Shown here: in pieces, positions 1 to 5,866 of the stretch
How the letters are laid out: every line of letters begins with the position of its first letter
How positions within the stretch are numbered: the stretch's first letter is position 1
Source: Bacillota bacterium
GTDB lineage: Bacteria; Bacillota; UBA4882; UBA10575
Length of the DNA stretch: 6,798 nt
Direction of reading: 5' to 3'
Assembly: GCA_003511465.1 (NCBI GenBank)
Contig: DOID01000029.1
Coordinates: 10,912-17,709 of the forward strand
Notes under the pieces: model-generated
What the model saw: the letters and a program-made list of their open reading frames with translations, nothing else
What the model was told of the DNA's origin: nothing
Database searches by the model: none
Made by a program: the position numbers and the translations under genes

Positions 1-1
1 T

Positions 2-772
2 CCGTTAATGCTCAGTGATGATCACCTTGAGTGGATCCTGGCGGAGGTACGAGACATCCCCCACGTTGAAATTATCCGCATCGGCACCAGAATGCCGGTC
101 GTGCTCCCTTACCGGATCACCGATGAGCTAGTAACAATGCTCAAACGCTATCAACCGGTCTGGATTAATACCCACTTTAATCATCCCCGAGAGATCACCC
201 GTTCCTCAAAGGAAGCAGTGCGAAAGCTGGCCGATGGCGGTTTCCCCTTGGGCAACCAAAGCGTTTTGCTGGCGGGGGTAAATGACTGTCCACGGATCAT
301 GAAAACGCTCGTGCACAAATTGGTGCATAACCGAATCCGCCCTTATTATCTTTACCAGTGTGATCTATCCGAGGGTTTAGGTTATTTTCGCACCCCGGTT
401 GGGAAAGGAATCGAGATTATGGAAAACCTGATCGGTCATACCAGCGGTTTTGCTCGTCCAATCTATGTGATCGATGCGCCGGGGGGAGGCGGCAAGATCC
501 CAGTCCTGCCCAATTATATCTTATCCTGGTCCACCAATAAGGTGGTGCTCAGAAACTACGAAGGAGTAATCACCACCTATAAAGAACCTGATACCTATAA
601 AAACGTTACCTGTAACATGGAATGTAATGATTGCCGGTTGCCCTTAAATCTTGATGAGGCAGAAGAGACTGAAGCAATCGGGATTTCGCGTCTGTTAGCC
701 GATTACGAAGAGGACATCTCGCTCGTGCCGGCAAACAACGAACGGATGAACCGGAGGAAAAATGAACAATAG
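2..772 (+). CDS. ablA: L-lysine 2,3-aminomutase, C-terminal part (5' end outside window)
   Basis: This is a radical-SAM, PLP-dependent enzyme that converts L-lysine to L-beta-lysine in the cytoplasm. The frame is open to the left edge (Pro-Leu precede the ATG at 8), so that Met is internal. The N-terminal part, with the CxxxCxxC iron-sulfur motif, lies outside the window. Numbering from the Met at 8, the PLP-binding lysine is K163 in DAPGGGGK. D156 in the same motif and D119 in QCDLS match the aspartates that hold the substrate amino group in clostridial lysine aminomutase. C94 (GVNDC) and a cysteine cluster at C202, C206 and C209 match the structural zinc site. The stretch around residues 52-62 (NTHFNHPREIT) is also typical. 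It overlaps ablB by 11 bases, which indicates translational coupling. Related glutamate or arginine aminomutases share the fold, but the substrate aspartates and the ablB partner favour lysine. Confidence 0.95.
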   Translation, partial: PLMLSDDHLEWILAEVRDIPHVEIIRIGTRMPVVLPYRITDELVTMLKRYQPVWINTHFNHPREITRSSKEAVRKLADGGFPLGNQSVLLAGVNDCPRIMKTLVHKLVHNRIRPYYLYQCDLSEGLGYFRTPVGKGIEIMENLIGHTSGFARPIYVIDAPGGGGKIPVLPNYILSWSTNKVVLRNYEGVITTYKEPDTYKNVTCNMECNDCRLPLNLDEAEETEAIGISRLLADYEEDISLVPANNERMNRRKNEQ

Positions 773-1619
773 GCGGGATATTCTAGAAAGTTACAACGCT
801 TCCTTAATCCAACATGGAAAGCTTAATAATCGGGTTTACCTGATTAAGTTGGCAGAAGCGGATTATCCGGAGATCCTTGGTGCCTTAGATGAACTAGCTG
901 AAAAACATCAATATACCAAAATCTTTGCCAAGGTTCCAGTGGGATTTAAAGCTGGTTTTTTAGGAAGAGGATATAATGAAGAAGCCTTGATCCCTGCTTT
1001 TTATCGAGGGCAGGAGGGGGCTTCTTTTTTAGGAAAATATTTTAGCCCTTCAAGAGCCAAGGAGCAGCATGGGGAGACGCTCAAGGCAGTCCTGCAGGTT
1101 GCCTGTCAAAAAGCGGCCGAGAACCTGCAAAGGATGCCGGTTCTACCAGAAGGTTTCAGCGCTGCGGTGGCAAAACAGGATGACGCAGCGGAAATGGCTC
1201 AACTGTACGGCAGAGTCTTTGCCACCTACCCTTTCCCGATTAATGAGCCCCAATATATTCTCACCACCATGGAGCAAAACTCGCTCTACTTTTGGATCCG
1301 ACATCAGGGAAAGCTGGTGGCGCTGGCTTCCGCGGAAATGGATCCCGCGGCGCAAAACGTGGAGATGACCGATTTTGCCACCTTGCCCCAGTATACCGGG
1401 CAGGGTTTAGCTGGTTTTCTTCTCCATAAGATGGAATGTGAAATGCAGGAGCGGGGTTTAAAAACAGCCTACACCATCGCCCGGGCTTATTCATACGGGA
1501 TGAACGTTACCTTTGCCAAAAGAGGTTATCATTACGCTGGTACCTTGGTTAATAACACCAATATCGGCGGCCAAATTGAGAGCATGCATGTCTGGTACCG
1601 CTCTCTGACTACAGAATAG
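762..1619 (+). CDS. ablB: beta-lysine N6-acetyltransferase
   Basis: This is a GNAT-family enzyme that acetylates the epsilon-amino group of L-beta-lysine from acetyl-CoA, giving N-epsilon-acetyl-beta-lysine, a compatible solute known from methanogens and some bacteria. The protein is 285 residues, the usual AblB length. An N-terminal family-specific domain spans about residues 1-130 and the GNAT fold about 133-265. The acetyl-CoA pyrophosphate loop is QYTGQG at 210-215 (Q/RxxGxG/A type). The segments AYTIARA (236-242), GMNVTFAKRGY (246-256) and NNTNIGGQIESM (264-275) are the conserved AblB signatures. The ATG has a GGAGG at 753-757, four bases upstream and inside the end of ablA, so the pair is expressed as an operon. 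No terminator hairpin is visible in the 16 bases before the convergent phosphofructokinase gene. Confidence 0.95.
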   Translation: MNNRRDILESYNASLIQHGKLNNRVYLIKLAEADYPEILGALDELAEKHQYTKIFAKVPVGFKAGFLGRGYNEEALIPAFYRGQEGASFLGKYFSPSRAKEQHGETLKAVLQVACQKAAENLQRMPVLPEGFSAAVAKQDDAAEMAQLYGRVFATYPFPINEPQYILTTMEQNSLYFWIRHQGKLVALASAEMDPAAQNVEMTDFATLPQYTGQGLAGFLLHKMECEMQERGLKTAYTIARAYSYGMNVTFAKRGYHYAGTLVNNTNIGGQIESMHVWYRSLTTE

Positions 1620-1635
1620 CACAAAACTGTTTATG

Positions 1636-2721
1636 TCAAGGAGCCCCAAAGCTCATCCCTAGGCTACGCGCAGTTTGTACTAACTCTCCCTCCGGTGGTA
1701 CAGTTTTCAGTTCTTTAATCGCTACCGCAATTGGTACCGTCGAGATCGCTGTCCCTTGCAGACTAGCCATCATGCCAAATTGACCCTGCGTCGCCATTTC
1801 AACCGCCGCCACCCCGTATCTGCTGGCTAGGATACGGTCAAAGGCCGATGGTTTGCCTCCTCTTTGGAGATGACCGAGGACAGTTACTCTAGACTCAAAA
1901 CCAGTGATCTCTTCCAATTGTCTAGCAATTTCTCCCCCGATCCCACCTAACCTGAAGGGTTCAGGACTCCCCGACACGATTCTTTTCACCACTTGCTGCC
2001 CACCAACGGGTTTTGCCCCTTCAGCCACGATGATAATACTAAAGGTACGACCCCGGTTTTTTCGCTCAAAGATTCGCTTGGCTACTTGTTCTAAGGTGAA
2101 TGGAATTTCCGGAATAAGGACCACATCGGCGCCACCGGCGATCCCAGCCTGCAGCGCAATCCAACCCGCATCTCGCCCCATCACTTCTAAGACCATAATC
2201 CGGTGGTGGGATTCGGCGGTCGTATGTAATTTCTCCAGAGCATCGGTGGCTGTATCAATCGCCGTCATAAAGCCGAAGGTCAGATCCGTCCCATTCAAAT
2301 CATTATCAATCGTTTTCGGGACACCAACGATCTTGACACCTTTCTGCATAAAATCATCGGCACATGAAAGGGTGCCATCGCCGCCAATCACAATCGTACA
2401 GTCGAGACCCAACTGTTCGATGTTGGCTACGGCCTGATCCGATAAATCCGCATACACGGTCTCACCGTTTTTTTCGGTCTTAAAATGATAAGGATTATCC
2501 CGATTGGAGGAACCCAAAATTGTTCCGCCTTTGATCAAAATCCCCACGACATCTTTGGGCGCAAGCGGAAGAAATTCATTCATGACCACTCCGCGAAAAC
2601 CATCCCGAAAACCAATGACTTCAATATCTAAATCAGAGGCTGTTTTGACGATAGCACGGATCACCGCATTCAGACCCGGGCAATCACCCCCACCGGTTAA
2701 AACGCCGATTCTTTTCATCAT
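1636..2721 (-). CDS. pfkA: 6-phosphofructokinase, group III type, predicted ATP-dependent
   Basis: This cytoplasmic enzyme phosphorylates fructose 6-phosphate to fructose 1,6-bisphosphate in glycolysis. The 361 residues match bacterial group III phosphofructokinases. Seen motifs are TGGGDCPGLNAVIR at 9-22 (nucleotide loop), GGDGT at 113-117, PKTIDND at 135-141 with catalytic D139, MGRDAGW at 181-187, and the substrate-binding LGHLQRGG at 282-289. The position equivalent to E. coli Gly104 is Gly (G116) and that of Gly124 is Lys (K136). In this family Asp plus Lys marks pyrophosphate enzymes, whereas Gly plus Lys is found in ATP enzymes such as those of actinomycetes. Start choice: the ATG at 2721 (or the adjacent ATG at 2718) follows a clear GGAAGGAG at 2734-2727, 5 or 8 bases upstream. 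The frame is also open to a GTG at 2757, but that codon has no properly spaced SD and adds 12 residues absent from the family. Confidence 0.95.
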   Translation of the reverse strand: MMKRIGVLTGGGDCPGLNAVIRAIVKTASDLDIEVIGFRDGFRGVVMNEFLPLAPKDVVGILIKGGTILGSSNRDNPYHFKTEKNGETVYADLSDQAVANIEQLGLDCTIVIGGDGTLSCADDFMQKGVKIVGVPKTIDNDLNGTDLTFGFMTAIDTATDALEKLHTTAESHHRIMVLEVMGRDAGWIALQAGIAGGADVVLIPEIPFTLEQVAKRIFERKNRGRTFSIIIVAEGAKPVGGQQVVKRIVSGSPEPFRLGGIGGEIARQLEEITGFESRVTVLGHLQRGGKPSAFDRILASRYGVAAVEMATQGQFGMMASLQGTAISTVPIAVAIKELKTVPPEGELVQTARSLGMSFGAP

Positions 2722-2818
2722 AATCGCTCCTTCCCAGCTCAAGATCGTTTTCTTCACAACTTGATTCAGCAGAGACTCCTTTAGTCTTCGGCGTTTGTCC
2801 TTGGATTCCCTTTACCTG

Positions 2819-2840
2819 AAGCATTCCATGGAATAAGCTT
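2819..2840. promoter_or_regulatory. Near-palindrome upstream of pfkA
   Basis: A perfect 12-base palindrome, ATTCCATGGAAT (2823-2834), sits inside outer arms AAGC and GCTT, giving a 22-base imperfect inverted repeat with a two-base asymmetry. It lies about 100 bases upstream of the phosphofructokinase start, in the 166-base gap behind the beta-sandwich protein gene. It could be a repressor operator. I could not pair it with a convincing promoter, so this is a structural observation only. Confidence 0.25.
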
Positions 2841-2887
2841 AAGCAAAATCAGTTGTGGGAAAGAGGCGGGAAAAGATCCGTTTAGTT

Positions 2888-3691
2888 TTAAGGGGTTGAA
2901 AGATCTATTTCCAAGTTGCTAACATCCCCTGTTATCTCCTTTACCCAGAAGCGAACGTGTTTGTGATGGTCTAAAATTCCATCCTGATCATCACCGATCA
3001 TTAAACAGAGCTCCGGCCCATAGGCTTGAATGGAAAATTTGCCCTCAGTATCAGTGATTGCTTGCGTCCCCCAGCTATTATAGGCAATCTGAACGGCTAT
3101 CTCTGGAACAGGAGCTTTAGAGTTCGAATCGACAATCGTTCCGGAAATTGTATGTTTCGTTAATTCTCTATGTTCCCGGTAATCAAAGGTTACCCTGGTT
3201 CCATTATTGCAGTTAAATTCGATCTTTACGATCCCAACCCCTTTCGCTAGAATCATATACCCTGTACCACCCAGATACCCGTCTTCATCATGTGTATGAT
3301 AACTAACCTTAATGCAATCAGCAAAATTCGTCCCGTCCACCGTCTGGGCGCCAACGTGTTCTACTGAATAGCTGTTTTCTTTCCCAATTTGCCACTGCAT
3401 TCCGTGGCGGAAAGAATAAGGAAGCGAAAAGTGAAAATACATATTTCCTTGATTAGTACCAGGAGCTCCATGATAGAACATTGTCAACTCTTTTTTATCA
3501 TCCTTGATCTTACCACCCAGGGAACTAAAGTTTTTATCCCCATGAAGCGTAAACAGGAAGTCTATTTTATCCTCTACATCATTGGTAAAAGACTGCGAAA
3601 CTGCCCACAAGTCAATAACAGCACCTTTTTCACCTGTATTGATAACATGGTATTTAATCCCTAAGCCTTCCTTAATAATAAAATAATCCAT
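2888..3691 (-). CDS. Hypothetical protein with C-terminal carboxypeptidase-regulatory-like domain; start uncertain
   Basis: I do not recognise this protein as a named gene. From the ATG at 3691 it has 267 residues. About residues 1-175 look like a beta-rich domain that opens with YFIIKEGLGIKYHV and ends with AKGVGIVKIEF (149-159), a layout common in extracytoplasmic 'full-length-as-mature' proteins. Residues 181-240 (SGTIVDSNSKAPVPEIAVQI, then TDTEGKFSI) look like a carboxypeptidase regulatory-like, Ig-type beta-sandwich. Such proteins are normally exported, yet there is no signal peptide. The frame is open back to a TTG at 3751 (287 residues) with no SD there. The ATG has only AAAGGA at 3709-3704, 12 bases away, which is longer than usual. 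It may therefore be an N-terminally truncated relic or an unusually initiated gene. No clear terminator follows it, so read-through into pfkA, 166 bases downstream, is possible. Confidence 0.65.
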   Translation of the reverse strand: MDYFIIKEGLGIKYHVINTGEKGAVIDLWAVSQSFTNDVEDKIDFLFTLHGDKNFSSLGGKIKDDKKELTMFYHGAPGTNQGNMYFHFSLPYSFRHGMQWQIGKENSYSVEHVGAQTVDGTNFADCIKVSYHTHDEDGYLGGTGYMILAKGVGIVKIEFNCNNGTRVTFDYREHRELTKHTISGTIVDSNSKAPVPEIAVQIAYNSWGTQAITDTEGKFSIQAYGPELCLMIGDDQDGILDHHKHVRFWVKEITGDVSNLEIDLSTP

Positions 3692-3787
3692 ACTTGACAA
3701 GCTTCCTTTAGGCTTGTCTTTATCCTTTACCGTAATTGTTTTCCATCCCAATATTTAGGTTATTACCACAAATACACTTAACCGGGA

Positions 3788-3817
3788 CTGACAACTGGAT
3801 GTTGAATATGGTATAGT
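3788..3817 (+). promoter_or_regulatory. Vegetative (sigma-70/sigma-A type) promoter of the small membrane protein gene
   Basis: The -35 box CTGACA (3788-3793), an 18-base spacer and the -10 box TATAGT (3812-3817) make a good match. TGG directly before the -10 box forms an extended -10 element. Transcription would begin near 3824, leaving a leader of roughly 19 bases that contains the SD. The promoter lies in the gap behind the divergent minus-strand gene. Confidence 0.65.
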
Positions 3818-3842
3818 ATAGGAAAAATATAGGAGGATGATA

Positions 3843-4010
3843 ATGCCTTTTGGATGTTTTTTATCAGCATTAATAACCTTTGCCGTCTTTATTTTTGTCT
3901 TTGCCATTGTGGGCTCTGCTGTTACTTTCGCAATAATCCTCGATGCCCTCCCTCTCATTTTGGTCCTGATCGGGTTCTACCTAATCTTTGGTAGAAGCAA
4001 AAAGCCATAA
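3843..4010 (+). CDS. Small hydrophobic membrane protein, 55 residues
   Basis: This is a short gene with no family I can name. It begins MPFGCFLSALITF and ends FGRSKKP. The body is almost wholly apolar: one membrane segment at about residues 5-32 and a second at about 35-50, with a basic tail (RSKK) expected to face the cytoplasm. The case for a real gene is the complete expression unit: a consensus-like promoter at 3788-3817, AGGAGG at 3831-3836 six bases before the ATG, and a perfect intrinsic terminator beginning 25 bases after the stop. An in-frame ATG at 3837 abuts the SD and is not a usable start. It converges on the chemotaxis receptor gene and shares its terminator. Possible roles, such as a membrane-stress peptide, a regulator of a membrane complex or a type I toxin-like peptide, are guesses. 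Confidence 0.75.
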   Translation: MPFGCFLSALITFAVFIFVFAIVGSAVTFAIILDALPLILVLIGFYLIFGRSKKP

Positions 4011-4031
4011 AGGAATTTATCCCCAACTCCC

Positions 4032-4071
4032 AAAAAAATTTCCCTGCGAATTGCAGGGAAATTTCGTTTTT
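4032..4071. terminator. Bidirectional intrinsic terminator
   Basis: A perfect 12-base-pair stem (AAATTTCCCTGC at 4036-4047 with GCAGGGAAATTT at 4053-4064) encloses a 5-base loop. It is followed by CGTTTTT on the plus strand. An A-run at 4032-4038 gives a T tract when read on the minus strand. It therefore suits both converging genes: the small membrane protein (plus) and the chemotaxis receptor (minus). Confidence 0.9.
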
Positions 4072-4116
4072 GATCCATGTTTCTTAGCTCTCGGTTTTTA
4101 TTTTGTTTTCCTTAAC

Positions 4117-5625
4117 TTAATTTTGGTTTTCCTCCTTGTTGACTAGGGAATCCAAATTGTAAGCCATCTGTTCCAAGGCTTTACTCTGTTTCGCAATTTT
4201 ATCAGCGTTTTTGGTCTGATTCTGGGTGGTCGCCGAGATTTCCTCCGTACCGGCGGAAGTTTCTTCGGCGATGGAGGCTAAACTATTTGCTCCAGCCATG
4301 ATCGCATCATTCTTCTGCGAGAGGTTTTCCATCGCCTGGTAAATTTCTTTAATCTGGGCTGCGTTTTGCTGAATATTTTCCATCATTTTGCTGATTTCGT
4401 CAGAGACAACGGTAGTCTCTGCTGAATTTTTTTCAACAATTACTAAACTGAGATCGATCGTTTCTATAACTTTTTCAAAATCAAGGAGAGCAGCACCGAT
4501 AATCTTCTTAATTTCTTCCGTACCGTGGGCGGACTGGACAGCTAATTTGCTGATTTCGGAAGCCACGACCGAAAAACCGCGGCCGGCGCTACCGGCTCTG
4601 GCGGCCTCAATATTGGCATTCAACGAGAGCAACGTGGTCTTGTCAGCGATTTCATTCATAAATACCAGGATATCTTCAATCCGTAAAGAGCTTTCTTTTA
4701 ACCGCGAAGTTGCATTGGCCACTTCGCCGATTTGGTCACTGATTTTTTTCATGTTTTCGACAGAAGAGTACATAACGGTGGACCCCTGTTCAAAGACTTT
4801 TTCTGTCTCTCCAAAATCGCTGGCCAGCTGATCCGACATCTTTTTAATATGAGTCGCGATGGTACTAATTTCGTTTACACGATCGGTAACCTTGGTGACT
4901 TCCCCAGTTTCGACATCAACCATTTGGGCCATTTGCTCCATGGCGGAAGCTGTTTCATGGAAGGCGGACATTAGTTCCCCCGCCTCTTTAGCCAGATCGT
5001 TACTGGTGCTCCGGAGACGACTGGAAGCAATGCCGATTTGGTTTTGGATTTCGTTTAAATCCTGATTTAAGCTGCGTTGTTCGCTTTCACGCTGTTTGAG
5101 CTTACCCAATAATTCACCGGCTTTACTGGCAATCGCATAGATCGCCAAGAGATAAAGGAGATAAATAAAACCGGTGTAGATATACATGGCTGGTTCATGG
5201 AGCGCGAAAATCTGTTCCGGAAACCTAGTCATCATCATGGCATGACTTAGAATTGTACCGGTAGCAGCGACGAGGACTGTTTTCCGATGAAGATAAATTA
5301 AGCTAAGGGCGAGGATGGAAAAGAAATAAAAGGGGACGGAACGGTTCCCTTTCCCCATTGTTATCGTCATCAGTATACCAAAGATATTCAGTAAGATCGT
5401 TGTCGTATATTTTGTATATTTGCTGGTCCGTTCGTTTTTGCTGAAAACGATTAATAACCACCCCAGGGAGACGCTGGCAACAGGTAAAATAGCTCGCCAA
5501 TGCCAAGGAATATTAGGGAGAATAAAGAAGATCGGAATAGCCAGAATACCGAATAACAAGATGATTCTACTGCAAACTCGATTTGCCCACTGTTCATGTT
5601 CTTTTAATAAATCCACTTGTTCCAC
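4117..5625 (-). CDS. Methyl-accepting chemotaxis protein with six-segment membrane sensor region
   Basis: This is a receptor that would signal through CheW and CheA to control flagellar rotation. It has 502 residues. Six hydrophobic segments lie at about 17-36, 44-61, 73-90, 97-113, 116-131 and 147-167. They are joined by short loops, so there is no large extracellular ligand domain, and sensing would be within or near the membrane. A charged helix (about 168-200) leads straight into the coiled-coil signalling domain, with no evident HAMP. The hairpin tip, which contacts CheW/CheA, is at about 325-362 and carries LLSLNANIEAARAG and GRGFSVVASEISKLA. Gln/Glu-rich stretches at 222-236 (ETASAMEQMAQ) and 450-468 (SIAEETSAGTEEIS) are likely adaptation-methylation helices. 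There is no C-terminal CheR-docking pentapeptide. The start is GTG at 5625, seven bases after AGGAGG within 5633-5639. The ligand cannot be predicted. Confidence 0.93.
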   Translation of the reverse strand: MEQVDLLKEHEQWANRVCSRIILLFGILAIPIFFILPNIPWHWRAILPVASVSLGWLLIVFSKNERTSKYTKYTTTILLNIFGILMTITMGKGNRSVPFYFFSILALSLIYLHRKTVLVAATGTILSHAMMMTRFPEQIFALHEPAMYIYTGFIYLLYLLAIYAIASKAGELLGKLKQRESEQRSLNQDLNEIQNQIGIASSRLRSTSNDLAKEAGELMSAFHETASAMEQMAQMVDVETGEVTKVTDRVNEISTIATHIKKMSDQLASDFGETEKVFEQGSTVMYSSVENMKKISDQIGEVANATSRLKESSLRIEDILVFMNEIADKTTLLSLNANIEAARAGSAGRGFSVVASEISKLAVQSAHGTEEIKKIIGAALLDFEKVIETIDLSLVIVEKNSAETTVVSDEISKMMENIQQNAAQIKEIYQAMENLSQKNDAIMAGANSLASIAEETSAGTEEISATTQNQTKNADKIAKQSKALEQMAYNLDSLVNKEENQN

Positions 5626-5667
5626 TTTTACTCCTCCTTGTTAAGCGCCCATAAGCTCTCTCTTTTA

Positions 5668-5695
5668 TTTTCGGCCCCCTGAATATTTACTTGAG
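5668..5695 (-). promoter_or_regulatory. Sigma-28/sigma-D-like promoter of the chemotaxis receptor
   Basis: Read on the minus strand, CTCAA (5695-5691), a 15-base spacer and GCCGAAAA (5675-5668) closely follow the flagellar sigma-D pattern (CTAAA, N14-16, GCCGATAT): four of five and six of eight positions. It stands about 40 bases before the GTG start, with the SD between. A receptor gene is a classic member of this regulon, which supports the call. Confidence 0.6.
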
Positions 5696-5804
5696 ACTAA
5701 ATCATCTTTTTCCTTGAAATAGTGGAAATTTTTATCTGCCGATTAAACAATATGGAGAAATCCCCTATTCGGTAATGTAATATCAATTTCCAATATTGTA
5801 GAGG

Positions 5805-5819
5805 AAAATACAGTATTTT
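5805..5819. promoter_or_regulatory. 15-base perfect palindrome, possible operator
   Basis: AAAATAC-A-GTATTTT is an odd-centred perfect inverted repeat with seven-base arms. It lies about 50 bases before the aconitase X start, where a promoter and its operator would be expected. Its AT-rich form fits a dimeric helix-turn-helix repressor, but I cannot name one, and no regulator gene lies within the window next to it. Confidence 0.35.
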
Positions 5820-5828
5820 GTTGAATTT

Positions 5829-5849
5829 AACCGTATGAAAACGGTTTGA
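5829..5849 (+). promoter_or_regulatory. Inverted repeat with CcpA/LacI-family-like site before the aconitase X gene
   Basis: AACCGT (5829-5834) and ACGGTT (5841-5846) form six-base arms around ATGAAA. Overlapping them, TGAAAACGGTTTGA (5836-5849) fits the catabolite-responsive element pattern TGWAANCGNTNWCA at every position but one. The site ends just before the SD at 5851, so binding, or a hairpin in the leader, could reduce expression. This is suggestive of catabolite control or a LacI-type regulator and unproven. Confidence 0.35.
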
Positions 5850-5850
5850 G

Positions 5851-5856
5851 AAGGAG
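5851..5856 (+). promoter_or_regulatory. Ribosome binding site that fixes the GTG start of the aconitase X gene
   Basis: AAGGAG followed by TGATC closely resembles the complement of the 16S rRNA 3' end. It is 10 bases before the GTG at 5867 and 25 before the in-frame ATG at 5882, so GTG is the better start. Just after it, ATCAC-AAA-GTGAT (5859-5871) is a short inverted repeat that covers the start codon. Confidence 0.7.
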
Positions 5857-5866
5857 TGATCACAAA

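Noticed and set aside
1620..1635. Terminator between the convergent ablB and phosphofructokinase genes
   Set aside because: Only 16 bases separate the stop codons, and I see no stem with a T tract there or just beyond.
1904..2437. Plus-strand open frame of 177 codons
   Set aside because: It lies wholly inside the phosphofructokinase gene on the opposite strand, has no SD and no recognisable protein features; it is a coding shadow.
2722..2757. Longer phosphofructokinase start at GTG 2757
   Set aside because: The nearest SD-like AGGAG is about 17 bases away, while a perfect GGAAGGAG serves the ATG at 2721, where the family N-terminus begins.
3755..3958. Minus-strand open frame of 67 codons with a hydrophobic stretch ending in Ser-Ser-Cys
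   Set aside because: It is antisense to the small membrane protein gene and its promoter, has no SD, and stops before the downstream gene. It is mentioned only as a possible relic of a lost N-terminus.
5738..5745. GCCGATTA on the plus strand, resembling a sigma-28 -10 box for the aconitase X gene
   Set aside because: No TAAA-like -35 box is present at the required distance upstream, so the match is probably chance in AT-rich DNA.
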